A stretch of DNA of 64,000 bases, taken from assembly GCA_030770425.1 (NCBI GenBank), contig JASJFT010000054.1, forward strand, positions 172,361 to 236,360. The letters are read 5' to 3'. Positions 45,054 through 55,933 of this stretch are shown one piece after another. Under the pieces are notes generated by a model. The model had not been told where the DNA came from. It saw only the letters and a list, made by a program, of their open reading frames with translations, and made no database searches. A program made the translations under genes and the position numbers. How positions within the stretch are numbered: the stretch's first letter is position 1; each line of letters starts with the position of its first letter. Source of the DNA: Darksidea phi. Taxonomy: Eukaryota; Ascomycota; Dothideomycetes; Pleosporales; Lentitheciaceae.

Positions 45054-46349
45054 TCAAGCTTTCCCTTGGTTTGCGCCCTGCCCACGAGCTGCTCCTAGCC
45101 AATCCTTCGGATACCCTCTCTCAATCCTCCAACTCTCGCACTCCGTCGCTACCCTTGCCAACATATCAAGACGCCATCCCTTCGGGTCTTCCTGGTGGAC
45201 AAAAACACCAAAGGCCCACGAGAGGAATCCCTCGGCCCTGGCGCCGTCAGAGGCTCGCAACACGCCAATCGCAACATCTACTATCTGCGGTCTGTCGTCC
45301 GTAGCATAAAAGATGCATGCTGAGCAGTTGCTGCAGAAGTACCGTTGGACATCTGGCGAGGAGGCGTAGTATGTAAGGGAGCCAACGGAAGGATCTTTGG
45401 TATCGACGAGGGCTTTGAGCTCAGTAGTAGTATTTGGAAAAGGCTTGTCGTTCGCTGAGGCTGAGGTAGGAAACGAGATGTTCTGAAGTTCGGCAAATGC
45501 CCAGCTACAGACATCTACGCCAGAAGCAAGCCGGCAAGAGTCGCAGGCGCAGAACCCGGCTAGAGCCTTGTTAGTAGTAGGGTCGATGCACCACGGTAGT
45601 TCTTCTTTCTTTTTTCCTTCATAGTCTCCCTTGTGCCAGACAAGGTCTACTCCCTCACATTTACAGCGAATTGGCACGGATTCATCCTGTCTCTCTTCAA
45701 ATCCAGTGAAGCTCTCAGCTCCTGGCCAATCAAACGGGCATGGATCGATCCCTCTTCCACTACGCTCTAGGAACCGCTTTGCTTCCGAGCCATCAGCATT
45801 CGGCTTCCTCAGCCACATACTCGCGCCACCATCCTTCGTATCCCCCACGAAGATATGCTCAGTGATTTTGATCAGGTCCTCGGGGATACCTTCAAGAGTG
45901 CCTGTAAACACACCGAGCGCTTCATCGGTATCTTTCGGGTTCGCATAGAACATTGGCGTCGAGCATGTGCCACAGAAACATAAGTGCCAGCTGGGCCCGA
46001 AGTGGTACGTCTTAAGCCTGGAGATGTCGACATTTGCGCGGGGCCCGGGCCACTGGGGGCCGATGGAGTAGAGTGCCCCGGTGACGTGGCGACAGGAATC
46101 GCAGTGGCAGGCATATCTAGGCATCATGGCGGCGTTAGTAAATGTATTTTGGAACAAAGATACGACATAATCTATCGTAATCACCTGTCTGTCCGTTGAA
46201 CGCGACCTAATAAACCAAGAATAATGCGTGTCTGAGTGTTATACGTACGCAGGAAGCGGTAATTTCGACTTCGGCACTTCGACCGTGAAGATGTTTGCCT
46301 TGCATTGACAGCGGGCAGTTACTGTCACGGTACCCTGTTCGGAACTCAT
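45054..46349 (-). CDS. Double GFA-domain zinc protein
   Basis: Exons 46349-46249 and 46116-45054 give 387 aa. The 132-nt intron (GTACGT...CCTAG, phase 2) joins PLPA to YACHCDSCRHVTG. It starts MSSEQGTVTVTARCQCKANI. Domain 1 has CQC, CHCDSCRHVTGALYS and CFCGTCSTPMFY. Domain 2 repeats the pattern with RCKCEGVDLVW, CACDSCRLASGVDVC and YFCSNCSACIFY. These are the Cys ligands of the glutathione-dependent formaldehyde-activating (GFA/CENP-V) fold. There is no signal peptide. Such fungal double-GFA proteins are usually of unknown substrate. The intron is longer than usual, so a further small exon is possible. Confidence 0.9.
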
Positions 46350-47820
46350 TGTGTATAGCGAGCTGGTAGTTGGGTGACGATGCGATGTAAAGAGACACGG
46401 CTCATAAGTGCGGCAATCTAGAGGCACTGAGGGGTATTGGAAGGATGGGGAGGGCGTGCAGGTGACGGGGAGGGAAAGGCGGGGTAATAGTTCGTATCCA
46501 AACAGGACTAGAACGCGAGAAAACGTGACCGCGTCCTGTTTTTACCCCTACCACTAAATTGCTAGGATCTCATTGGAGAGTTGAGGCATCTTTAGCAACC
46601 TATTCTATAGTCAGACCGGGCCACCGGCAGTGCTTATTGATCGCGCCCATTGCTGAACCCGTGCGCTGGAACCAAAGTGACCACTTCCATCAAACGTGCC
46701 GACGCCATTACCTGTACGTTATTACCTGAGAGATTGGTGCAAGAACGCACAATCACAATGGGTAGAATACTGGATGAGTCACTATGGTATGTAGCATGTA
46801 TTTCCGAGCTCACTCTTAGCCACGATACAACACAATAGCACATATAACGTCGACGCACATTGAATGTCAACTGAGCCCCACCCACTTTCATAAAAATTAG
46901 ATTTTCTCGTCATCCTTTCCATAACCTATTTCAAGTCTCTGGACGTACGCACGATCGCCTTCGCAACGGACCCGAAATAGTTCGCCCTCTCTAACCCATA
47001 TCCGAGTCTCCGATCCCCCAAAATACAGACCACGATTGGGATAACCCCACATCTGGGGAAATGCCGTCGTCAGAAACATTCCCATAGGTATCGCAGTCGA
47101 TATCGGCGTCTTTGTGCTCCAGCTCGGTGCAAGCATAATCATATCCATGGAAAGGATGCCTGCAGGAAATGCTCTCTAGAATGCGAGGCGCCTGTCTTGT
47201 CTTTTGGCTTGACATGCCGCCTGTGTGTGTTAGAAGACAGGGAGAAGAGACTCCTCATACGTAGCTAGCCGTAAGTTTGATTCGCAGTCGATAGTGCTTG
47301 ATACTTGCTAAACTTGTTCAGATTAAGCAAAAATTGGGGAAGAAACTGCTGTTAATAAGATGTCGACATCGTATATCCCAGTTACACAAAGTAGCGATGA
47401 CAGTGATGGCCTTCATCGAATTTGTTCCGTAGAGAGGGTGAGAAATAGCATTTCTTTAAGCTCTCCAAATCATGTGAATTCACCCTGCTCAAACTCGCTT
47501 CTTATCCAAATTGCACCAACAGGCCAAAGCCTATCGACGTCCTGAAGCTTCCAAGCCCTCTTACCTATAGACCCAGAGTATTAACACCTGGTGAATCTTC
47601 ACAGTGAATCAGTAACATATTCCAAGCAACCTTTCACCATGAAAGGCGCAAACCAATTCTCTCTACAGGTCAGCAGTGACTCTTTCCTGCAGTAAGAATA
47701 CAGCCAACCCTTCGCCAACAGCTATATCTTGAGTCGTTATACCGAATGCCTAACGTCAACGTCAGCTGTTCGTACAACTATCTACGGATTCTGCCCGCAT
47801 ACCATCAACCACGAGCAACC
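46350..47820. other. 1.5 kb; possible frameshifted small gene on minus near 46897-47215
   Basis: On the minus strand MSSQKTRQAPRILESISCRH (from 47215) and, in another frame, RIWVREGELFRVRCEGDRAY (ending 46897) look like parts of one small protein, but no splice site reconciles them. It is left as a possible relic. The rest shows nothing. Confidence 0.3.
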
Positions 47821-48192
47821 ATGTCTCCTACCCGATTGGCTAGAGCGGTAAGCATAGTGAATTCTACCTGCAAATTAGACTAAATGCTTCAGGACAACGG
47901 AGACTTTAGCATCAACCCGACTAACCTACCCAGTACCCACAAGCTATCGCCAGAGAAGAAGATTGGCATCGGTACCGCATGCGGCGTCGTTCTCCTAGTC
48001 ATAATCTGCGTATGGATTGCCTCCTTTCGGGCAAATCGCAAGAAGAGAAAGGAAAAGCGAAAACAAAGCACCAAGAAAAATAGTCATGGTGGAGGTGATG
48101 ACTTTTGTGACGGGTGTTATGATGATTGCTGCTGTGGGGGTTGCAATGGCGGTCGTGGCTGTGGTTGTAATTGCTACCTCAGTTGGAGTTAA
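47821..48192 (+). CDS. Small single-pass membrane protein with Cys/Gly-rich tail
   Basis: Exon 1 47821-47847 (MSPTRLARA) and exon 2 47893-48192 give 108 aa. The 45-nt intron is GTAAGC...CTTCAG, phase 0. A short extracellular-like N-terminus (NGDFSINPTNLPSTHK) leads to a transmembrane segment GVVLLVIICVWIASF, then a very basic stretch RANRKKRKEKRKQSTKK and a tail FCDGCYDDCCCGGCNGG. The positive-inside rule puts the Lys/Arg and Cys-rich tail in the cytosol. No homologous family is recognised. A (GAT)n microsatellite lies just downstream (48241-48256). The gene model rests on consistent splice sites and the coherent protein layout. Confidence 0.6.
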
Positions 48193-49364
48193 TACTTATC
48201 AGGCTTCCTCATCTTTCAGTATATGCTATACTGTTTTGACGATGATGATGATGATGAGATAATAAATAAAGCACAGCGGGATTTTGTCGAGTTTGCGCGT
48301 TGAGTCATTCGTAAACAGAAGGGAATTTCTATAGTCAATTTTTACGATAGGATCCAATTAGTGGTATAATTTAACAGACGAGAATGAGTCTCTTTTATAC
48401 CAGTGCTAGTACCAGTATAGTATCATGGCCACGCTTGTAGGCCACACTCGCCATCATGTTCTCAGATTTGTGAGGAACTAAACTAATTCATGTTATCGCA
48501 GACGAAAGAGCTGGACGGTAAAATGATTCAGTGCGCGCCGGACTACGGAGTAATCAGAGACGAGAACTAGTAGGAATATGGAGCGAGCTAAAGGTAACCG
48601 GGCTGAGCTTTGCGTAGCCAACGCGGCTGCGATAACTCGGTCACGTTTTCGCTTGCCTCATCTGGTGTTGGGCGACTGAAAAACAATTAAAGTATAGAAC
48701 GTAGGTTCGGCAAGCTGAGCCCATCGGAAAGGCGCACAAGCCAAAGGTCAAGATGAACGGCCATGTTGTTGCTGCTTGTTTCAACCTCGATTACTACCAC
48801 GATTCGTTTGCATTTCAACCCGTCGCTAGATCAAAGATGCTATAACGGGCAGCCAAGACACCTTCATAGCCGCGAGGAGAGGCACATATCTCGCCTGGGC
48901 TGAGGGCCTGGATCTGTCCAGGCATGGAATCTTGCAAGTAGGACTCATAGCAGTGTTGGCATGCTTGATGAAGGGGTACAGGATGCCGATTGTAAAGCTA
49001 AGAGAGTGTGAAAAACAAGCGAAGCGCAGGATGGTGCGTGTGGCACATGACTGTGATGCGCAGTTGTTGCTGCGGATGAATAATGCAGACAGCATCAAAC
49101 TCTGATGCATGAAAATGGAGTAAGGGATACTGAAAATACATAGTAATAGTGGAAAACCTCTGTTGGAACAATTTCAATGAGCATTTGTGTCGGTCGGAGC
49201 GATGGGTGAGTCGGTATAAAGGGCGGTTCATCGTTAGAGCGTAGAAATGACCCATTGCAAGTGGCAAGTGCCGAATGGAGATCTCATCATGTGGAGTTGA
49301 CAAGGTAAGGCAGCCTCCAGTTAGGGACAACGAGTGCAGACACCTCTCCGGATGGCTTTCCTGT
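48193..49364. other. 1.2 kb without a supportable gene
   Basis: It contains a (gat)5 tract at 48241-48256 and the 3' flank of the RecQ gene. Nothing else identified. Confidence 0.5.
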
Positions 49365-51546
49365 CTAATCTCGAGCGCATTCGTCAGTGAAGACCTTCAG
49401 CAGCTCTAAGAAATCGCACACATTCATAGACTCGAACACGCTCGTACTCTTAATCTTCTCCGCCGTAATTCTTGGGCTGCTGATACCGAAAGCAATCTTC
49501 GCGAGGAACCTTGGGTCGTCTCGGGCCTCCACTCGATCCAGGATTCGTTGCACCTTCACTGGGTCCGGAGGCTGCGGTGGCTCATCGGGCAGGACTATCT
49601 GTACGCGCGTTTCGCACCACGTACAATGTCCACAATCCTCGACCATGGCGCCCGGCGTCTCACCAAAATATGTAGCCAAAGCGCGAGAAAAGCACTTTTT
49701 ATCCGTAAAGAGATTGATCAGTGCTTTAGTCCGTTGCAGGTCTTGCGTCTCTCGCGCGCCCATACTTTCGTCCAGCTGCTTGATCATATCCTCGAGCTCC
49801 TCTCGGGCGGTGGGTAGCGGTTTCTCAAGCCGGAAGATATTCTGCACGCCTTTCTTTTCGAGTTGAATTGCTCCTCGCTCGTTCCACTCGTCAACTTTCC
49901 GTACTAAATCCGCACGCGGTATCCTGTACGTATTCGCTACATCATCAAGCGCAACATGCGTCCATTTCCCCCTCTTTACAGCAGCCTGCCTGATTGCACC
50001 GGCCGCGGGTGACGTATCGTTCGACAAGATGTGCGGCAATTTCGGTATGTACTTGTATTCCGTATACAAGGCGCCCGCTGCTCGGAAAAGCTTGTAATGT
50101 AGCTCCAACTGCGCATATATGATGCTCAACGTGATAGGCGAGATATCAACGTCTCTCGACTGGTGATACAAAGAGACTACGAACGTGTCTCCTTCTTTTA
50201 GGTGTTGGCGAGCAGGCGAGCAAATATCCTCCAGCAACAACTTCAAAGACCTCGCTGAGGGTCGGTTGCCATAAGTAAATATATTTCGTAGGTAAAAGTC
50301 TTTGGTGGAAAGGTTGAATAGGCACACGCTAGGCAGACCGTCTCGACCGGCTCTGCCAATTTGTTGGCTGTAGGATTCAATACTGCTCGGGATGTCGAAA
50401 TGTATGATGTTCCGGATATCGGGTTTGTCGATACCCATCCCGAACGCAATAGTCGCCACAACGATCATCCTATCGCTCGCCAAGAATTGATCTTGGGTTT
50501 TAGAACGAATATCGGTGGTCATGCCAGCGTGATAGGCCTTGGCTAGGAACCCACGCTTTCGGAGTTCGTCAGCTAGGGTCTCTGCGCCCTTCTGGATTGT
50601 GACATAGACGATAGTGGGTCCAGGGTGTTTTCGAAGATGCATAACGAGATTCCCAACATCGTCTGTCTCTTTCGTGCTAGACTGCGCCAAAAGTCTCAGG
50701 TTTGGTCTATAGATGCTTGTGGAGAAGAGACCCTCCGGCGGAATGGCGAAAGCTTCGCAAATATCCTGCGCGACTTTCGACGTGGCTGTCGCCGTGAGGC
50801 AAGCGACTCGTTCTACCTGAGCTTCGCGGGCGAAGCGAGCAATTTTGAGATAGTCAGGTCGAAAGGAATGTCCCCACTCGGAGATACAATGCGCTTCGTC
50901 GACAGCGAGAAGCCGGATGCCTCCTGGGATGGCTTTTAATGAGGAAACGAAGCCTTCGCTGTGGAGTCGTTCGGGGGCGCAGTAAAGCAGATCAAGACTT
51001 CCTTGACGAAGGTCCCTTTGTGTCGCTAAGTACTCATCGCGAGAGACAGAAGAGTTGAGAACCGCCGCTTTGATATTGCGCCGCAGCAGAGCGTCGACTT
51101 GGTCCTTCATCAAGGCGATAAGGGGAGAAATGACCAAGGTGATGCCGCTGTTCTCACGAGTGCGGGTACCAGACAATTCGTCTTGTATCCTGAAGGCCAC
51201 AGCTGGCACCTATCCGATAAGCAGACTGTGGAGTAAAACTGCAGGTCACACTTACTTGGTAGCACAAGCTCTTGCCAGCGCCGGTTGGAAATACGATGAC
51301 GGCGCTGTGGCCATCTAGCAGGCGCGTAATGGCGGCTTCTTGCTTGAGGCGGAAGCTATCTAACCCGAATCGCTCTTTGAGTACTCTGTTCGCCATGGCT
51401 ATCGAAGGCGGGACCTCTGTTTTTGCCTTCTTGCTCGGTGGTGGTTCACTGTCGTCACGTTTGCGCTTGCCGTGTTCAGCGGCCTCGGTGGCGGCGAGCA
51501 GGTCTGCCGCATCTTCGAAGGAGATGTCGAATTCGTCCTCGCTCAT
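49365..51546 (-). CDS. RecQ-family ATP-dependent DNA helicase
   Basis: Exons 51546-51256 and 51209-49365 give 711 aa. The 46-nt intron is GTAAGT...GATAG, phase 0, inside motif I. The start is ATG 51546 in a perfect gccaccATGAG context. Residues 1-50 are acidic then basic (GKRKRDDSEPPPSKKAK), a likely NLS. Helicase motifs are FPTGAGKS (Walker A, about 86-93), LVISPLIALMKDQVDAL, AVDEAHCISEWGHSFRPDY (DEAH plus the RecQ aromatic loop), CLTATAT, RMIVVATIAFGMGIDKPDIR and SYSQQIGRAGRDG. The RecQ-Ct zinc region has CFSRALATYFGE and CGHCTWC, then a winged-helix-like part. There is no obvious HRDC domain. This is a short 3'-5' helicase of genome maintenance, not an Sgs1/BLM-length protein. It is divergent from the CUZ1 gene. 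Confidence 0.95.
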
Positions 51547-52038
51547 GGTGGCCAACGTCCAACGATGTGAGGTTACTAGGCAAGATTGGCGGTGGTGGTG
51601 GTGCTGTAAGACGGCGACGCGTATGGGGTTGCGTTCACGCTAAAATAAGATAAGATAAACCACGAAACTGTAACGTGGTCACGTGTGGTAGGTCACCCGA
51701 CCACACATCATTGATGGACATGCACGCAGCTTGAAGCTTTGGGTATCGAATACTTGAGCTCTCATTGACCACCAACATTTGGAGTTGTTATAATCGAGGG
51801 TAGTAGAAGCGGCCTAGATTAGTCATTCCATCGCCGGCTGCACCTGCCTCGCCTCGGAACAGCACTTGAATGTTCCGAGCAACGGCATCGTCAGCTCTTG
51901 GAGCCTTGGAGACTAAGCCCGCCGCCTTCTCGCGCATTCCAAGCATTTCTCACCCTACCGCTCGCTATTCCTAATCACCGCCACTCTTTCGCGATACCGT
52001 GCCCTCTACGCATTCATAAACCACAGTAAACCACCACC
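51547..52038. promoter_or_regulatory. Shared divergent promoter of RecQ helicase and CUZ1-type gene
   Basis: A 492-bp gap between opposite start codons. No TATA box stands out; C/T-rich leader sequence precedes ATG 52039 (caccaccATGG). Confidence 0.45.
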
Positions 52039-53043
52039 ATGGCCGCCACGCCACCCCCGGCAACCACCGCAAGCTACACCGAGATGAAGGGCGACGTTGA
52101 GGCTATCGGGTCGCATTGCCAGATGGCTTATTGCCATGTGCTAGATTTCCTGCCGTTCAGATGCGAGAGCTGCAAAGGGTATACACACTACCGCCTTGGA
52201 TGCGTCTCTTGGCTAACAAATGTACCTAGGACATTCTGCCTCGACCATCGAACCGAATACGCTCACAAATGCCCCAAAGAAGGTGAATGGGCGCGCCGAC
52301 GGAACGCCCGAGATGCAGCGACCAGCGCACTCCCCCCGAAACCCTCCCTCTACGACCACGACCAGCAATGCTACGACAAAACATGCAAGACGCTCATCAA
52401 CACATCGCGCATGCCCGCCTCGCAATGTCAGACGTGTAACCGCTCATACTGCCTCAAGCACCGCATGCCCGAAGACCACGACTGCAAGAATGTAGTGCCG
52501 GCGGGTGCCCGTTCTGGCAACCGAATACTACAACAACAGCGTGAGCGCGGCATGTCGGCCCTCACCAAGCTTAAGATGTGGGCCGAGGAGAAGCGGAAAA
52601 AGGATGCCGAAAAGCAAACGAAGAAGTCGGGGTTCTTGGGACTGGGGTCGAAGAGCTCGTCGGCGGCAAGGGAGGCGCTCGCTGCGACTAACGACCTGAA
52701 GAAGACGGCAAAGGGCGATGCGTCGGTGCCGCAGGACAAGCGCATTTATTTACACGTTGAGGCATCGGCGGATACCACCAAGGCGAAATATCCGACGGGG
52801 AAATTTTACTACAACAAAGATTGGACGGTAGGGCGTGTCCTAGACATGGCGGCAAAGTCATTACAAGTGCAGAACGTGAACAACCGCGGTGGCGGCGAGG
52901 AAGAAAAGTTGCGCGTGTTTCACGTCGAGGGGGGACGGTTGCTGAAGTTTAGTGAGAAGATCGGCGAGCCGTGCCAGACCGGCAACATGATTGTACTGTT
53001 ACGCGGTGTTGGGTCGGGAGAGGTGGATCTGATAGATCTTTGA
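52039..53043 (+). CDS. cuz1: AN1-type zinc finger protein with ubiquitin-like domain (CUZ1/ZFAND1-type)
   Basis: Exons 52039-52178 and 52230-53043 give 317 aa. The intron is exactly 51 nt (GTATAC...GGCTAAC...CCTAG, phase 2) and has no in-frame stop, so the frame also reads straight through it; splicing restores a proper finger, ...RCESCKGTFCLDHR.... Two AN1 fingers are visible: CQMAYC, FRCESC, FCLDHR and HKCP; then CYDKTC, CQTC, YCLKHR and HDC. A Lys-rich helix KMWAEEKRKKDAEKQTKK follows. Then a C-terminal ubiquitin-like region has TGKFYYNKDWTVGRVLDMAAKS and LLKFSEKIGEP. CUZ1/ZFAND1 links Cdc48/p97 and the proteasome, notably under arsenite stress. Confidence 0.93.
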   Translation: MAATPPPATTASYTEMKGDVEAIGSHCQMAYCHVLDFLPFRCESCKGYTHYRLGCVSWLTNVPRTFCLDHRTEYAHKCPKEGEWARRRNARDAATSALPPKPSLYDHDQQCYDKTCKTLINTSRMPASQCQTCNRSYCLKHRMPEDHDCKNVVPAGARSGNRILQQQRERGMSALTKLKMWAEEKRKKDAEKQTKKSGFLGLGSKSSSAAREALAATNDLKKTAKGDASVPQDKRIYLHVEASADTTKAKYPTGKFYYNKDWTVGRVLDMAAKSLQVQNVNNRGGGEEEKLRVFHVEGGRLLKFSEKIGEPCQTGNMIVLLRGVGSGEVDLIDL

Positions 53044-53764
53044 GGATGTAGTAGTTGTACTCGCATAGCAGGGCGTTATGTATGGGTTACGTTGTTTAGA
53101 TACCCAGAGAGACGATATGAATGTCACGGCCTCATCAAGTGGGAAACTAAATAGATCGTATCCACTTGCGTGTGAAAGATGAGCTTGAGGAAGTTTTGCT
53201 ATCATTCAGGACAGTACTGATCCTCTCTTCTAAATAGCCCAACGGCTACGCTCTCCATAAACAGCGGGCCGTAGCATCCCGATCAACGATTTGTGTACAT
53301 CCTTCGCATTCAGCAGCGCGGGGATACCAGGCGCCGATCACAACTGTCCCATTTGCACATGTCTGTGGGTACTGACATTGACTCCCGAAATGCCTTCAAC
53401 AGCCTCTCCAACTTCCGTTGTGCACAAACACCTTTCAGATGCGCTGTTGCTCATGACACCTGGGTGATGGACCTCCCTGTCCTCCTCCTCATCCTCCTCG
53501 GCATGAGGAACCGGCCATGACGGTCGTGCAGATTGCGGATCGCTCGGAGATACCCAGGCATTTTCAGGCGAAAGAGCCCACGCCTTGAACGCAGAATGGT
53601 TGGTATCAAGGCGCAGCAGTTAGGCCCAATAATTTGCCTGGTTGCCCTTCCGCCCATACTGGATTTTCCGCACGGCAGCATAGAGCAGAGTGGCCGTCGT
53701 CGGTTCGGGCCGCGATTCATTTTCGGCTTTGCAAGTTGTTGAGCCTTTGTAGATGTTCGACTGT
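53044..53764. other. No gene seen
   Basis: 720 bp of 3' flank of the CUZ1-type gene and the 3' side of the crystallin-like pseudogene. No supported coding frame. Confidence 0.5.
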
Positions 53765-54257
53765 TCAGTCCACTTCGTTGATACAACGGAGGCCGTGGAC
53801 GCGGGTATCCCAGCCCGAACTATACAAATTATTCTCGCCGCCAGAAACGACCAACATGGAGTCTTCGGAGCCATTGCACTCATAGTTGCTATCGATAGAT
53901 CAGCTCAGCATACGCGCAGTCTTCGTGTAAGAAACGTACTCGTAGAATATGCAATACCAACAATCATTCCTGCCGAAAACCGAGTTGACATCACGCCCAC
54001 CAACCAGGATCGACATCACCGTTCCGTCGATACTGAATCCGCGTCAGCGCATTCTCGAGTCAAGAAAGAGAGACCAACAGGTTGTTATCCAGGCTAAAGC
54101 AGGTGTCATTGTTCACGTCAACACCAACCTCGAGACTAAATGCGACGTCACCGAACAGGAACACTTTGATTCGGTCTTCATCGACGGTGGCATCGGCTAT
54201 CGCGTACCCAATCAAGACTAGGGCAACGAATAACACAAAGGACGTTGGGCCGCGCAT
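53765..54257 (-). pseudogene. Decayed small secreted protein with beta/gamma-crystallin-like pattern
   Basis: From ATG 54257 (MRGPTSFVLFVALVLIGYAI) the frame encodes a signal peptide followed by VFLFGDVAFSLEVGVDVNND and CFSLDNNLLV, then hits a stop. The next frame continues with CWYCIFYEYVSYTKTARML, a TGA, then SIDSNYECNGSED, NNLYSSGWDTRVHGLRC and a stop at 53765. The repeated pattern of a short strand, Cys and a Gly-rich turn ending in a conserved IxxLRCI-type element resembles beta/gamma-crystallin-like secreted fungal proteins. One frameshift and one stop (25-nt gap, too short to be an intron) mark it as a pseudogene. Confidence 0.5.
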
Positions 54258-55408
54258 TGTAAGAACATAATACGGAGCCGGCAACGCGCTTAATGACTTG
54301 GACGAAAGCTTCAGCACGAAGACAAGAGGTGAGTGTGGATAAGAGGGAATGTCGTGATCTTACGTTGGCAGACTCACCGGCATAGTCTCGGGCGCTAGAG
54401 GGAGACGCGTGGAAGGCTAGCACCAATCTAGCAGTTCGTGGGCCTCCTTTCTCGGTGCACATCCTTGCGACTGACCACTTGCGACGGGCGAGCAGGAAAC
54501 CCGCTCATCATATCTGAAACAGCGTTTCCTTGTGGGGAGAGGTTTGTGGGTCGATCAACCTCAACACTAACTCACCGTCCGGCGCAGGCACCAATCCACG
54601 GAGAAGCATTTTCATCCTTCAGTAAAAGTTCGATATCAACCTGCGCAAGTCGCTCGATAACCGCTTGGGTGGCTGCAGTGACGAACAAGACCGCATCATG
54701 ACGCCGCTGAGCGAGAATGTGCGCGCTGCTTATATCAGCAGACTTGTCAGCCCACGAACGCGTTAGGATGTTGGGAATTTGCAGCAATGGTTGAAGCTGG
54801 AGTTAGGACAGTCCCCCGACTTGGTGTCTATACAGGTGAGCAATGGAAGCTGGGCGTGGTGAGGTGAGACGACTTGGATGGAGGCGATGCGAGTACATAT
54901 TACGAGTGTGGTTTGATACGCTAAACCCTGTGCAAACACGTACATCCTCGACACATGCTGTCGGCTTCCATTCGCCCCTTGTGGTCTCTTCATTGAGCTT
55001 GCTACCTCCCCACATAGGCACTCTTCTTTCATACGAGGCGGTGCCGTTGCCTCACCCTAGATCACTCGAATCACACTTTCGGTGGTCAAGAGCCTCTTTT
55101 CTTGGGCAGTCAGATGGTCGATCGACCGTGGTGTACAGGGAGGGTCGCATCAGACGTGCTGGGGATGTTGGCATACGGTCTCTAGCCTGGTCAGTTGAAG
55201 GCATGCAACATACAGGCGAAGGGTTACTCACGTGCATCTCGCCGAAGCTCCGACACTGTTCTACCGTTTGGGTGGCCGCTTGTCCCTTCCAGGCGATAAA
55301 AGAACACGAGTCGTGGACGCATGGCGGCTGTTGGGAGCGATGCCCCAATCTTTGCTCGCCTTATGGCTGATCGGACATGGTAGGACTCGCTGGCGGAGAG
55401 CGTTGTCC
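54258..55408. other. 1.1 kb; no supportable gene
   Basis: The frame on minus 54572-54787 (HDAVLFVTAATQAVIERLAQ) is mildly protein-like, ending at a GGTGAGT donor-like site, but no family or partner exon is recognised. Confidence 0.4.
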
Positions 55409-55933
55409 TCAGAAGCGAGCATAGTACACGGCATGCATTGCTGGCTCCGGTTGTACCGTCATGTGGGAGGTCATGTGGCCGAAGTACATTGTGCCGGCTT
55501 CGAGATCAGTACCAGCTGGACTGTAAACAGGGTTGTCGCTTGGATGCTCGAGGTCGACCATGGTGTGTCTTTCGAGTACCTCCATATCTTCCATCTCATG
55601 TCGAGGCTCCGACTCTCCCATCTCGCACAACGGCGTCCCGACCAGCTCGGCGAACTCCTTCTCTTGTTTTTGCATCTCCGGATCGGGACTCCCCGGTTTC
55701 TTGGCTTTCTTCTTGGTCTTGCCTTGCTTTTTGCGCCCTCGCTTCTGCCGTCGTAGGTAGAGGTGTATCACAACGAAGACGCAGACAGCGAAGATGAGGA
55801 TGAGAGCGAAGATCAGCATCATCTCCCCAGCACGAACGACGGCAGGCGCCGCCAGACCTTGCGACGCCCCTTTCGAGGGTTCGGCTTTGTCGCCGCTTGT
55901 GGGCTGGTTCGGGGTCGAGTTCTGATCCACCAT
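55409..55933 (-). CDS. Single-pass membrane protein, unknown function
   Basis: 174 aa from ATG 55933 (caaccATGGTG). The N-terminus is polar (MVDQNSTPNQPTSGDKAEPS), followed by a transmembrane helix MMLIFALILIFAVCVFVVIH. A strongly basic stop-transfer segment follows (LYLRRQKRGRKKQGKTKKKA). The cytosolic tail has EKEFAELVGTPLCEMGESEP and later NPVYSPAGTDLEAG. This layout is common in fungal single-pass proteins of unknown role (short ectodomain, basic juxtamembrane, proline/acidic tail). No signal peptide; the helix would act as signal-anchor. Single exon. Confidence 0.6.
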   Translation of the reverse strand: MVDQNSTPNQPTSGDKAEPSKGASQGLAAPAVVRAGEMMLIFALILIFAVCVFVVIHLYLRRQKRGRKKQGKTKKKAKKPGSPDPEMQKQEKEFAELVGTPLCEMGESEPRHEMEDMEVLERHTMVDLEHPSDNPVYSPAGTDLEAGTMYFGHMTSHMTVQPEPAMHAVYYARF

